Of a DNA stretch of 64,000 bases, positions 17,371 to 27,034 are shown one piece after another. Below the pieces are notes generated by a model. It made no database searches, was not told the origin of the DNA, and saw only the letters and a list, made by a program, of their open reading frames with translations. The translations under genes were made by a program, and so were the position numbers. How positions within the stretch are numbered: the first letter of the stretch is position 1; each line of letters starts with the position of its first letter. The stretch is from Opitutaceae bacterium (GTDB lineage Bacteria; Verrucomicrobiota; Verrucomicrobiia; Opitutales; Opitutaceae): NCBI GenBank assembly GCA_014376585.1, contig JACMRG010000028.1, positions 33,373 to 97,372 of the forward strand. The letters are read 5' to 3'.

Positions 17371-17543
17371 TTTGAACCACGGATCACACGGATGAACACG
17401 GATCAATTCACTCGGCGTTCCCGCTCGGTCCCTTCTCCGTTCCGATCTCTGGGCCTCTATGTCTCTGCGGTTCCCACCGAGCCCAAACTCACGTCACGGC
17501 ACGTTCCGCATCCGTGTCTATCCGTGTCCATCCGTGGTTAAAA
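17371..17543. repeat. Outward-facing ATCCGTG inverted repeat pair between livH and livM
   Basis: The left arm 17371-17406 (complement of three ATCCGTG units) reads toward the livH stop, and the right arm 17510-17543 reads toward the livM start. Between them, 17452-17475 holds a degraded CTCTGTG-type array. The arms share their three-unit structure and GTGGTT ending. Confidence 0.7.
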
Positions 17544-17566
17544 ACTCCGGATCTCCCACCATTCCC

Positions 17567-18507
17567 GTGCCTCGCCCGCATCTCTACCTCCTCGCCGCGC
17601 TCCTCGTCGCTCTCGGCATCTCGCAATTCTCAGACCGGATCGATCCCTACTTCCTCGATGTCATCATCGGCATCGGCATCAACATCATCCTCGCCGTCTC
17701 GCTCAACCTGGTAAACGGCTACACCGGCCAGTTCTCCCTCGGCCACGCCGGCTTCATGTCGGTCGGCGCCTACCTCGCCGCCGCAGTCTCGCTCTTCCTC
17801 GGCCCGAAAATTCTCGGCGAAGCCGGCGGCACCGCCCTCCAACAAGGCTTGATGTTCCTCGCTGCACTCGTCGCCGGCGGCCTCGGCGCCGCCTTCGCGG
17901 GTCTCATCGTCGGCGTGCCCTCGCTCCGACTCAAAGGCGACTACCTCGCCCTCGTCACCCTCGGTTTCGGCGAGATCATCCGCGTGGTTTTTCAAAACGT
18001 GGAATTCCTCGGCGGCGCCCTCGGCCTCAACGGCATTCCCGCCTACACCACGATCTTTTGGGTCCTCGCCTTCGTCGCCCTCTCGGTCTTTGTCGTCACC
18101 TGCCTCGTCCACTCTACCTACGGCCGCGGCTTCCTCGCCACCCACGACGACGAGATCGCCTCCGAATCCGTCGGCCTCAACACCACGCGCTACAAGATCG
18201 TCGCCTTCGTCATCGGCGCCTTCTTCGCCGGCACCGCCGGCGGCCTCTACGGCCATTTCAAGATGACCATCACGCCCACCGGCTTCGACTTCACGAAGAG
18301 TATCGAGATCGTCGTCATGGTCATCCTCGGCGGCATGGGCAACACCCTCGGCGTCATCCTCGCCGCAATCCTCCTCACGCTCCTCCCCGAGTTGCTCCGC
18401 CCCATCGCGGAATACCGCATGATCATCTATTCGCTGATGCTGATCATCCTCATGCTCGTGCGTCCGCAGGGCCTGTTTAACTTCAAATTCGGCAAGGCGA
18501 AACTCTG

Positions 18508-18508
<1 letters not shown>
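17567..18508 (+). CDS. livM: Branched-chain amino acid ABC transporter permease LivM
   Basis: From GTG 17567 the product is 313 residues; the longer in-frame start at 17459 would translate repeat DNA and is rejected. Motifs such as SLNLVNGYTGQFSLGHAGF, PSLRLKGDYLALVTLGFGEI and VMVILGGMGNTLGVILAA are typical of LivM, with about nine membrane helices. The stop codon overlaps the livG start by one base (TGATG), so the two are tightly coupled. A repeat pair separates it from livH. Confidence 0.93.
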
Positions 18509-19299
<791 letters not shown>

Positions 19300-19309
19300 C
19301 GCCGAAGTC

Positions 19310-19398
19310 ATTTTCTATTTTTAGATTCTCGATTTCCGACTGGCCCCGCCCGCCTATGTCGAAATCGAAATCGAAAATCGAAATTCAAAAATCGAAAT
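19310..19398. repeat. Outward-facing GAAATC-type repeat pair between livG and livF
   Basis: The right arm 19358-19398 consists of repeated GAAATCGAAA-like units and ends 7 bases before the livF start. The left arm 19310-19340 is a degraded complementary version reading toward livG. The layout is the same as for the GTG and TCTCARC pairs, but the sequence is unrelated and AT-rich. Confidence 0.6.
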
Positions 19399-19405
19399 TC
19401 CCGCC

Positions 19406-20113
19406 ATGCTTTCCGTCACCGATCTCGAAGTTTGCTACGGCTCGATCAGCGCGCTGCGCGGCGTTTCGTTCACCATTCCCCAGGGCTCCATCGTCACCCT
19501 CATCGGCGGCAACGGCGCGGGCAAAACCACCACGCTCCGCACCATCTCCGGCCTGCTCCGCGCTAAAAGCGGCACCGTGAATTTCCTCGGCGAGGACATC
19601 ACCTCGCTCCCCGCCCACAAGATCGTCGCCCGCGGCCTCAGCCACGTGCCCGAGGGCCGCATGGTCTTCTCCAATCTCACCGTCGGCGAAAACCTCTCGA
19701 TGGGCGCCTACCTGCTCTCCGACAAAGCCGTCATCGCCAAAAACCGCGACTACGTCTTCAGCATCTTCCCGCGCATGAAAGAGCGCCTGAAGCAGACCGC
19801 CGGCACGCTCTCCGGCGGCGAACAACAGATGCTCGCCATTGGCCGCGCGCTCATGGGCAACCCGAAGTTCCTCATGCTCGACGAGCCGTCGCTCGGCATC
19901 GCGCCGCGCCTCATCAGCACCATTTTCGAAAAAATCGTGGAGATCAACCGCACCCACGGCATCACCATCCTGCTCGTCGAGCAGAACGCCAACCTCGCCC
20001 TCGAAGTCAGCCAGCACGCCTACGTCCTCGAGACCGGCGCCATCGTGATGTCCGGCGAGAGCAAAAAACTTCGCGCCGACCCGCAGCTAAAAGCCACCTA
20101 CCTCGGCGGCTGA
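19406..20113 (+). CDS. livF: Branched-chain amino acid ABC transporter ATPase LivF
   Basis: The 235-residue ATPase has the LivF layout: Walker A GGNGAGKTTT, the stretch GLSHVPEGRMVFSNLTV typical of LivF, signature LSGGEQQMLAIGRALM, Walker B LMLDEPSLGIAP and the H-loop region LLVEQNAN. It forms the ATPase pair with LivG. It is the last gene of the liv block, and a double-hairpin repeat begins two bases after its stop. Confidence 0.95.
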   Translation: MLSVTDLEVCYGSISALRGVSFTIPQGSIVTLIGGNGAGKTTTLRTISGLLRAKSGTVNFLGEDITSLPAHKIVARGLSHVPEGRMVFSNLTVGENLSMGAYLLSDKAVIAKNRDYVFSIFPRMKERLKQTAGTLSGGEQQMLAIGRALMGNPKFLMLDEPSLGIAPRLISTIFEKIVEINRTHGITILLVEQNANLALEVSQHAYVLETGAIVMSGESKKLRADPQLKATYLGG

Positions 20114-20114
20114 G

Positions 20115-20171
20115 GTAGCGCCGGCTTCCAGCCGGCTCCGTAGTGGCTGCGGCATCCTCTCGCAGTTGCAT
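20115..20171 (+). repeat. 57-base double-hairpin repeat, copy B
   Basis: This copy starts 2 bases after the livF stop. In its first hairpin the closing pair A-T of copy A is changed to T-A, so base pairing is kept despite two substitutions; the second hairpin is imperfect here. Its position suggests a role at the 3' end of the liv transcript. Confidence 0.7.
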
Positions 20172-20312
20172 TTCCGAAACCCCCTCTGCCAGCCGAGTGG
20201 CGCGCAGCGCCGGGGTGTCTTTCGTCGCCGCCCACCCCAAGCCTCCGCTCAAGACTGTCCGAAGCCAGCCTCCGTTGTCGCATCGTTTCGCCGCCCCAGC
20301 CTCCGTATTCCC

Positions 20313-22916
20313 ATGCCCGCCCCTCGCCCCGTCCTCGCGTTCCTCGCCGTGTTCGCGCTCACCTGTTTCTCCCGTATCTCGGCCGCCGAAAACTCAACGT
20401 CCACCGATTCCGCTTGGCCCGAAATCACCCGCGAGAACAAACCCTGGACCCGCTGGTGGTGGCCTGGCAGCGCCGTGGACAAGGCCAGCCTCACGCGCCA
20501 GCTCGAACAATTCGCCGCCGCCGGCCTCGGAGGCGTCGAGATTACCCCCATCTACGGCGCGAAAGGCTACGAAGACCGCTACATCGACTACCTCTCCCCC
20601 AAATGGATGGAGATGCTCGAGCACACCGCCCGGGAAGCCCGGCGTCTCGGCCTCGGCGTGGACATGGCCACCGGCACCGGCTGGCCCTTCGGCGGCCCTT
20701 GGATTCCGCCCGCCGATGCCAACACCAAAGCCGTCCTCAACTCCACCGGCAAACTCGTCGGCGAGCCCACCAGACAACTCGTGAAGCGCCCCGGCCCCGG
20801 CGGTGAAGGCCTCGTCCTCGATCCCTACTCCCCCGACGCCCTGGGCCGCTACCTCGCCAAATTCGACGAAGCGTTCACCGCCGCCCAACTCCCCCGCGGC
20901 CTCATCCGCGGCCAGTTCCACGACTCCTTCGAATACTACGGCGCCACGTGGACCGCGAAACTCCCCGAAGTTTTTCGCGCGATGCACGGCTACGACATCC
21001 AGACCTACGCCGCCGCCCTCCTCGCCAAACCCGGCGACCCCGCTCTCGCACCGCTCTCACCCGACACCCTCGGCCGCGTCAAAAGCGACTACCGCGAGAC
21101 CCTCGCCCGCCTCCACCTCGACTATCTCCGCGCGTGGGTGACGTGGTCGCACGACCACGGGTTCATCGTGCGCAACCAATCTCACGGCGCCCCCGGCAAC
21201 CTCCTCGACCTCTACGCCAATGCCGACATCGCCGAGACCGAAATCTTCGGCTCCACGCCCTTCCCCATCCCCGGCCTCCGCCGCGACCCCGCCGACATCG
21301 CCAACAACGCCCAAGATCTCCCCGAGTCCCTCGTCGTCCGCATGGCCTCTTCCGCCGCGCACGTCGCCGGCCACGCCCTCGCTTCCAGCGAGACCGCAAC
21401 TTGGTTGCGCGATCACTGGAAAGAATCCCTCGCCTTCGCGAAACCCGAGATCGACCGCATCTTCGCCGACGGCATCAACCACGTTTTCTATCACGGCAGC
21501 GTCTTTTCGCCCAACGACGCTCCCTGGCCCGGCTGGCTCTTCTACGCCTCGACCCAGTTCCAACCCCACAATCCGTGGTGGGATGATTTCGGCGCCCTCA
21601 ACCGCTACGTCGCTCGCGTCCAATCCATCCTACAACGCGGTCAGCCCGACAACGATATCCTCCTCTACTGGCCCTTCGCCGACCTACTCGACGACGAGGC
21701 CGGCGCCGTGAAAATGTTCACCGTCCACAATGTGAAATGGCTCCCCGACCAACCCGTCGGCAAAATCGCCCGCGCGCTTATGGATCGGGGTTACACTTTC
21801 GACTACATTTCCGACGCCCAGCTCCAACAAACCCGCTCCGAATCCGGGGCCCTCCTCACCGGTGGCAGCAACCGCTATCAAATCATCGTCGTCCCCGCCA
21901 CGCGCCGCATGCCGGTCGCAACGCTGCAAAAACTCGCCGCCCTCGCCGCCTCCGGCGCGAAAATTATTTTTGAAAAACTCCCCGACGACGTCCCCGGCTA
22001 CGGCCGCCTTGCCGAGCGCCGCGCCGAGTTCAAAACCGCGCTCGCCGCCCTCAGCCCCCACGCCGCCGTCAATTCCGACGTGCTCGCCGCCGTCGCCCCC
22101 CATGCCCGCCGCGAAGCCCTCGCCGACGCGGGACTCAACTTCATCCGCCGCACTTCGACGTCCGGCACCCATGATTACTTCGTCACCAACCTCACCGCCA
22201 GACCCTTTGCCGGCTGGATAAAGCTCGGCGCAACCGCCCAGTCCGTTCTCATCCTCAACCCTCTCGACGGCCACCACGGCCTCGCCGCCCAGAGTGCCCA
22301 GGGGATGTTCCTGCAAATCGCCCCCGGCGAATCCCTGCTCCTTCGCACGTCGAACGCGCCGTCCCGTTCACCCGCCTGGCCCTACCGTCGACCCGCCGCC
22401 GCCGCGGTCCCGCTCACCGGCACCTGGAAAATTTCCTTCCTCCAAGGCGGCCCCGAACTCCCGCCCGCCCTCGAGACCACCGAGCTAAAATCCTGGACCG
22501 ATTTCGGCGGCGACGAAACTAAACGCTTCGCCGGCACCGCTCGCTACCGTCTCGAATTCGATGCGCCCATCGCCACAGCCGACGACTGGCTCCTCGATCT
22601 CGGCGACGTGCGCGAAAGCGCGCGCGTAATCCTCAACGGCCAACCCATCGCCACCGCGTGGAGTCTCCCCTTCCGCGTGCGCATTGCCTCCGCCCTCCTA
22701 AAACCCGGCCGCAACCTCCTCGAACTCGACGTCACCAACCTCGCCGCCAACCGCATCCGCGACATGGACCAACGCAAACTCCCGTGGAAAATCATGCGCG
22801 ACGCCAATGTTCTTAACATTAACTACAAGCCCTTCGACGCCTCCGGCTGGCCGCTGACGCCCTCCGGCCTCCTCGGCCCAGTCACAGTGACCCCACTCAA
22901 GGCATTCACGCCTTAA
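20313..22916 (+). CDS. Secreted glycoside hydrolase, GH106 alpha-L-rhamnosidase-like
   Basis: From ATG 20313 the product is 867 residues with a signal peptide (about 1-25, ending RISAA). The N-terminal catalytic region begins RENKPWTRWWWPGSAVDK, followed by GLGGVEITPIYGAKGYED and GVDMATGTGWPFGGPW, a pattern shared with family GH106 alpha-L-rhamnosidases and related uncharacterised enzymes of Bacteroidota and Verrucomicrobiota. The last 200 residues form a beta-sandwich with WLLDLGDVRESARVILNG and FRVRIASALLKPGRNLLELD, resembling a galactose-binding-like domain. It probably removes rhamnose from pectic or other plant glycans. An in-frame upstream start is discarded because ATG 20313 gives the signal peptide. 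Confidence 0.82.
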   Translation: MPAPRPVLAFLAVFALTCFSRISAAENSTSTDSAWPEITRENKPWTRWWWPGSAVDKASLTRQLEQFAAAGLGGVEITPIYGAKGYEDRYIDYLSPKWMEMLEHTAREARRLGLGVDMATGTGWPFGGPWIPPADANTKAVLNSTGKLVGEPTRQLVKRPGPGGEGLVLDPYSPDALGRYLAKFDEAFTAAQLPRGLIRGQFHDSFEYYGATWTAKLPEVFRAMHGYDIQTYAAALLAKPGDPALAPLSPDTLGRVKSDYRETLARLHLDYLRAWVTWSHDHGFIVRNQSHGAPGNLLDLYANADIAETEIFGSTPFPIPGLRRDPADIANNAQDLPESLVVRMASSAAHVAGHALASSETATWLRDHWKESLAFAKPEIDRIFADGINHVFYHGSVFSPNDAPWPGWLFYASTQFQPHNPWWDDFGALNRYVARVQSILQRGQPDNDILLYWPFADLLDDEAGAVKMFTVHNVKWLPDQPVGKIARALMDRGYTFDYISDAQLQQTRSESGALLTGGSNRYQIIVVPATRRMPVATLQKLAALAASGAKIIFEKLPDDVPGYGRLAERRAEFKTALAALSPHAAVNSDVLAAVAPHARREALADAGLNFIRRTSTSGTHDYFVTNLTARPFAGWIKLGATAQSVLILNPLDGHHGLAAQSAQGMFLQIAPGESLLLRTSNAPSRSPAWPYRRPAAAAVPLTGTWKISFLQGGPELPPALETTELKSWTDFGGDETKRFAGTARYRLEFDAPIATADDWLLDLGDVRESARVILNGQPIATAWSLPFRVRIASALLKPGRNLLELDVTNLAANRIRDMDQRKLPWKIMRDANVLNINYKPFDASGWPLTPSGLLGPVTVTPLKAFTP

Positions 22917-23095
22917 CCCCTGCGGGGATCGGGCGCCGGCCCCCGAACGTCCTGATCTGCCTTCCTTCGCCGCCCTCGCCCATCGCGCGGTGCGCAACGT
23001 GGGGCAATCTCCCGTCTTATCTTTTCGGCATCTTCCGCGCCCGCGAGATCATCGCCGGCTTCTCTTCCTAAAAAATCACACGCCCTTCGCGCCGC

Positions 23096-23122
23096 TTGAT
23101 TTTTTCCCCAGTCTGCTAAGAT
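23096..23122 (+). promoter_or_regulatory. Candidate htpG promoter
   Basis: TTGATT at 23096-23101 and TAAGAT at 23117-23122 resemble -35 and -10 boxes, 65 bases before the htpG start, but the 15-base spacing is short. No heat-shock sigma32 promoter with proper spacing is visible. Confidence 0.3.
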
Positions 23123-23186
23123 AGCGGGCTCTGTTACTCGGTCCGGCCCATTTGCCAGACCGACCCAACCCTACATCTAAACCACC

Positions 23187-25028
23187 ATGTCCACCACCGC
23201 TCCGCAAAAATTCGAGTTCCAAGCCGAGATCAAACAGCTCCTCGATATCGTCATCCACTCGCTTTACACGGAGAAGGAAATCTTCGTCCGCGAGCTGGTC
23301 TCCAACGCCTCCGACGCCCTCGAAAAGCTCCGCCACACCCAGATCACCGAAAAAGAAATCTTCGACGACAAGGCCGAGCTCGAGATCAACGTCACCACCG
23401 ACGACAAAGCCAAAACCCTCACCTTTGAAGATTTCGGCATCGGCATGACCCGCGCCGAACTCGTCGAGAACCTCGGCACCATCGCCCACTCCGGCTCCAA
23501 GCAATTCCTGAAAGCCCTCGGCGAGGGCGGCGCCAAGAACACCAACCTCATCGGCCAGTTCGGCGTCGGTTTCTACTCCGCGTTCATGGTCGCGAAGTCC
23601 GTGAAGGTTTATTCGCACTCCTGGCGCACCGGCGAGCCCGGACACCTCTGGTCGAGCGACGGCTCCGGCAGCTACGAGGTCGATGACGCCGCCGATCTCC
23701 GCCGCGGTTGCAAAATCGTCATCGAGCTCAAGGACGACTGCGGCGACTACGCGCAGGACTGGAAGATCAAGGAAATCCTCGAGCGTTACAGCGCGTTCGT
23801 GTCGTTCCCGATCAACCTCAACGGCAAACGCATCAACACCATCCAAGCCCTCTGGCTCCGCTCGAAGAACGAGATCAAGGACGAGGAATACACCGAGTTC
23901 TATAAATTCCAATCGCACGCCCACGACGACCCGCGCCTCCGCCTGCACTTCAGCGCCGACGCCCCGCTCGCCATCAACGCCCTCCTCTTCGTCCCCAAGG
24001 ACAACTCCGAGAAATTCGGCATGTCCCGTCTCGAGCCCGCCGTCGCCCTCTACTGCCGCAAGGTCCTCATCGACGCCAAGCCCAAGGACATCCTCCCCGA
24101 GTGGCTGCGCTTCATGAAGGGCGTGATCGATAGCGAAGATCTCCCGCTCAACATCTCCCGCGAGACGATGCAGGACCGTTCCCTCATCGAGAAACTCAAC
24201 AAGGTCGTCACGAAGCGCTTCCTGAAATTTCTCGCCGACGAATCCACCGCGCATCCCGATGCCTACAACGAGTTCTACAGCGAATTCGGCATCTTCCTCA
24301 AGGAAGGCGCCGCCATGGACTACACGCACAAGGAGCAACTCACGAAGCTCCTCCGCTTCGAATCCTCCCTCACCGACAAGGGCAAGACCACCTCCCTCGC
24401 CGCCTACATCGGCCGCATGGGCGCCGAGCAAAAAGAGATCTACTACCTCGTCGGCTCCAACCGCGCCTCCCTCGAGAGCGGCCCCTACCTCGAAGGCTTC
24501 AAGGCCCGTAACCTCGAAGTCCTCTTCTGCTACGAGCCCGTCGATGAATACGTGATGAGCAACGTCCGCGAATTCGAAGGCAAGAAACTCACCGCCGCCG
24601 ATCACGCCGATGTCCAACTCTCCGATCTCCCCAAGCCCGAAGGCGCCCTCAGCGCGGCCGACACCAAGACCCTCACCTCCTGGCTCAAGGAAACCCTCGG
24701 CGCCCGTGTCGAAGACGTAAAAGCCTCCGATCGTCTCGTGGATTCCCCCGCCCTCGCCCTCAACGCCGATAAGTTCATGTCGCCGCAAATGCGCCGCATG
24801 ATGAAGGCCATGAAGAAAGACGGCGCCGACGAGCCCGTGAAAGTGACCCTCGAGATCAACCCGCGCTCCGCCGTGATGAAACGCCTGTTCGAAACGCACA
24901 CCGCCGCGCCCGAAAAAGCCAAGCTCGTCGCCGAGCAAATCCTCGATAACGCCCTCATCAGCGCCGGCCTCCTCGAAGATGCCACCCCCATGGTCGCCCG
25001 CCTCTACAAGCTCCTCGAGAGCGTCTGA
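23187..25028 (+). CDS. htpG: Molecular chaperone HtpG (Hsp90 family)
   Basis: The 613-residue protein spans the full bacterial Hsp90 architecture: an N-terminal ATPase domain with IFVRELVSNASDALEKLRH, EDFGIGMTRAELVENLGTIA and GQFGVGFYSAFMVA; a middle domain with LPLNISRETMQ and the catalytic-loop arginine; and a C-terminal dimerisation domain. It lacks the charged linker and C-terminal MEEVD of eukaryotic Hsp90, as expected. It helps fold client proteins under stress in the cytoplasm. The gene is monocistronic. Confidence 0.96.
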   Translation: MSTTAPQKFEFQAEIKQLLDIVIHSLYTEKEIFVRELVSNASDALEKLRHTQITEKEIFDDKAELEINVTTDDKAKTLTFEDFGIGMTRAELVENLGTIAHSGSKQFLKALGEGGAKNTNLIGQFGVGFYSAFMVAKSVKVYSHSWRTGEPGHLWSSDGSGSYEVDDAADLRRGCKIVIELKDDCGDYAQDWKIKEILERYSAFVSFPINLNGKRINTIQALWLRSKNEIKDEEYTEFYKFQSHAHDDPRLRLHFSADAPLAINALLFVPKDNSEKFGMSRLEPAVALYCRKVLIDAKPKDILPEWLRFMKGVIDSEDLPLNISRETMQDRSLIEKLNKVVTKRFLKFLADESTAHPDAYNEFYSEFGIFLKEGAAMDYTHKEQLTKLLRFESSLTDKGKTTSLAAYIGRMGAEQKEIYYLVGSNRASLESGPYLEGFKARNLEVLFCYEPVDEYVMSNVREFEGKKLTAADHADVQLSDLPKPEGALSAADTKTLTSWLKETLGARVEDVKASDRLVDSPALALNADKFMSPQMRRMMKAMKKDGADEPVKVTLEINPRSAVMKRLFETHTAAPEKAKLVAEQILDNALISAGLLEDATPMVARLYKLLESV

Positions 25029-25083
25029 TCCTTCGCATCATCACTTATCCCAAGTATCTGATGAGCTGATTACTGGCTCGTCA

Positions 25084-25128
25084 GCCATACTTTAAAAATT
25101 GACGGTATGGCCACCCAGCCATACCGTC
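25084..25128 (+). promoter_or_regulatory. Inverted-repeat operator ahead of vapBC
   Basis: An 11-base perfect inverted repeat (25101-25111 with 25118-25128) sits 9 bases before the antitoxin start, and a third half-site GCCATAC lies at 25084-25090. VapB antitoxins usually bind such sites to repress their own operon. The repeat is followed by a T run, so it could instead terminate htpG transcription, or do both. Confidence 0.6.
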
Positions 25129-25137
25129 TTTTTTATT

Positions 25138-25407
25138 ATGAAAATGACCATGCACATCGACGGGGATGTCTTGGATCGGGTGATGAAGATCACCGGGGCC
25201 AAGACCAAGACCGAGGCCGTTGAGATCGCCCTCAACGAGATGGCGCGCCGCCACAAGATGAAGGAGCTCTTCACCGCCGGTCTCGGCCTCACTCCCGAGG
25301 AGTTAAAGGCTTCCTTCGACCCCGCCTCTTACCCGGAGGAGCCCCAACCCATGATGCTCGCCGCCAAGGAGCAGGCACCAAATGGCCAACCTGATCCTGC
25401 CCGATAG
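25138..25407 (+). CDS. vapB: VapB-type antitoxin
   Basis: The 89-residue product, from ATG 25138, starts with the ribbon-helix-helix-like segment MKMTMHIDGDVLDRVMKITG followed by KTKTEAVEIALNEMARR, typical of the VapB antitoxin family (PF09957). The C-terminal half, with LTPEELKASFDP, would wrap the toxin. The gene overlaps vapC by 26 bases, a normal arrangement for coupled translation. It is preceded by an inverted repeat likely to be its operator. An in-frame start at 25099 lies within that repeat and is rejected. Confidence 0.85.
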   Translation: MKMTMHIDGDVLDRVMKITGAKTKTEAVEIALNEMARRHKMKELFTAGLGLTPEELKASFDPASYPEEPQPMMLAAKEQAPNGQPDPAR

Positions 25408-25780
25408 TAATATCTACATCGGCGCCGTTCGCGCCGGCCGCGATCCCTTCCGTGAATTCGCGGCGGGGATCGACGACCGCGATTGGGAATTCACCACCTG
25501 CGGCCTGATCGTGCTGGAGGTCTGCCGCGGCCAACGAAACCCCGACCTGCTCGCGCGCTACCGCGAGCGCTTCGGCGTGATGATCTTCATCCCGACGACC
25601 CAACAGATCTGGGAACGCGCCGCCCAACTCGCGTGGTCCCTCGACCGTCAAGGCCGTGTCTTACCCGTCCAAGATATTCTCATCGCCTCGCACGCGCTTC
25701 AGGCCGGCGCCGCCGTGCTGACACTCGACGCCCATTTTCGATCAATCCCCGGCCTGCGCGTCATCGACCGGCTCCCCTGA
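25382..25780 (+). CDS. vapC: VapC-type PIN-domain ribonuclease toxin
   Basis: The 132-residue PIN domain carries the expected acidic residues: Asp8 in LPDSNIYIGA, Glu46 in GLIVLEVCRG, Asp98 in VQDILIASHAL and Asp116 in LTLDAHF. VapC toxins are magnesium-dependent RNases that cut tRNA or rRNA when the antitoxin is degraded. All four residues are present, so it should be active. It follows vapB with a 26-base overlap. Confidence 0.9.
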   Translation: MANLILPDSNIYIGAVRAGRDPFREFAAGIDDRDWEFTTCGLIVLEVCRGQRNPDLLARYRERFGVMIFIPTTQQIWERAAQLAWSLDRQGRVLPVQDILIASHALQAGAAVLTLDAHFRSIPGLRVIDRLP

Positions 25781-25798
25781 GTCGCCGGACCTTCCTTG

Positions 25799-26209
25799 AT
25801 GATTGCGACCACGCTCCTCCAACTCGCCGGCGCCGCCCATCTCATTTCGTTCACCGCCATCGTCGTCGCCCCGATCCGACTCCGCTGGGACGAAGAACTC
25901 GCCCGCCTGCCCAAACTCCTCCGGCAGATGTGCCACGTCTATTGCCACTACACCGGCGGCACTATTGTCGCCCTCGGTCTCGTCAGCCTGTTGTGCGCCC
26001 CCGATCTCGTCGCCGGCACCCCGCTCGCCCGCGCCGTCTGCGGCTACACCGCGGTTTTCTGGGCCGCGCGACTCTGGCTCCAACGCTATTACGATTTCCG
26101 CCCGCACCTCACCACGGCCTGGCTGCGCCTCGGTTATCACAGCCTGACCGCGCTCTTCATCGTCTTCGTCGCGATCTACGGCTGGGGCGCACTTCATGGC
26201 CTCGTCTAG
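25799..26209 (+). CDS. Four-helix membrane protein of unknown function
   Basis: The 136-residue product from ATG 25799 has about four hydrophobic helices with HLISFTAIVVAPIRLRWDEEL, a histidine- and cysteine-bearing segment MCHVYCHYTGG, and LRLGYHSLTALFIVFVAIYGWG at the C-terminus. No family is recognised with confidence. It starts 18 bases after vapC, but the link is probably incidental. Conserved histidines within membrane helices could bind haem or metal, which is speculation. Confidence 0.7.
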   Translation: MIATTLLQLAGAAHLISFTAIVVAPIRLRWDEELARLPKLLRQMCHVYCHYTGGTIVALGLVSLLCAPDLVAGTPLARAVCGYTAVFWAARLWLQRYYDFRPHLTTAWLRLGYHSLTALFIVFVAIYGWGALHGLV

Positions 26210-26242
26210 AAATCCCCCACGTTTCCGTCACCACTTCGCTCT

Positions 26243-26941
26243 ATGCGCACACGCCTGTTTCAGTTTTTCGTATTCACTCTCTTCATTGCCGTCTTCACTG
26301 CGGCCACCGCTGGCGAAACACCCGCGTCCTCACCCACCGCCGATCTCCGCGCCTGGGCGGTCGAACAAATGCCCGGCGGCACCGTCATCACCGAAGCCGG
26401 TGCCCTCGTCATCACCGACGTCGCCGGTAGCACCATCTGGCTCCGCGAAAAACTCACCGTGCCCGTCGTGATCAACTACGACGCGACCGTCGTCGTCCAA
26501 GGCGGCCCACGCGACCGCCTCTCCGACCTGAACTGCTTTTGGATGGCCAGTGATCCGCGCTCGCCCCAAACCCCGCCGTTCGCACCCACGCTTGCCCGCA
26601 CCGGCAAGTTCTCCGACTACGATTCTCTGTTCACCTATTACGTCGGCTACGGCGGCAACGAAAACACCACGACGCGCTTCCGTCGCTACGGCGGCACCTC
26701 GGCTCGTCCACTCCTGCCCGAGCATGATCTGCGCGATCAGAAATTTCTCCTCGCTCCCAATCACACCTACCGCATCGAACTCACCGCGCTCCCCGACGGC
26801 ACCGTGCGCTTCCGCCGCGACGACGAACTGATTTTCGAATACCGCGACCCGGCTCCGCTGCGCAGCGGCTGGTTCGCCCTCCGCACCGTCAAAAGCCACC
26901 TCGTGATCCGCAATCTGCGTATCACTCATCCGCCTCGCTAA
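26243..26941 (+). CDS. Secreted DUF6250-like beta-sandwich protein
   Basis: The 232-residue protein has a signal peptide (about 1-24) and then a single domain resembling DUF6250, a concanavalin-like jelly roll often attached to carbohydrate-active enzymes. Recognisable features are INYDATVVVQGGPRDRLSDL, CFWMASDP, YYVGYGGNENTTTRFRRY and RSGWFALRTVKSHLVIRNL. Free-standing copies are exported, with a presumed role in carbohydrate binding or cleavage that is not established. Confidence 0.75.
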   Translation: MRTRLFQFFVFTLFIAVFTAATAGETPASSPTADLRAWAVEQMPGGTVITEAGALVITDVAGSTIWLREKLTVPVVINYDATVVVQGGPRDRLSDLNCFWMASDPRSPQTPPFAPTLARTGKFSDYDSLFTYYVGYGGNENTTTRFRRYGGTSARPLLPEHDLRDQKFLLAPNHTYRIELTALPDGTVRFRRDDELIFEYRDPAPLRSGWFALRTVKSHLVIRNLRITHPPR

Positions 26942-26953
26942 GCGCCCGCCTGC

Positions 26954-26970
26954 CGGAGGTTTTTCCTCCG
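26954..26970 (+). terminator. Possible hairpin after the DUF6250 gene
   Basis: A six-base stem (CGGAGG with CCTCCG) closes a T5 loop 13 bases after the stop codon. No T tract follows it, so an intrinsic terminator is only possible. Confidence 0.3.
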
Positions 26971-27034
26971 TTGCGCCCGATTTCCCACACAAGGTTTAGC
27001 TTGGCCCGCGTCGTGTGAATTCACAGATTTTCCC

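Noticed and set aside
23090..23125. Heat-shock sigma32 promoter for htpG
   Set aside because: CTTGAT and CCCCA are present, but only about 5 bases apart, so the spacing does not fit.
23076..24938. A 620-codon open frame on the minus strand across htpG
   Set aside because: Antisense shadow with low-complexity acidic and glycine-rich sequence; htpG on the plus strand is unmistakable.
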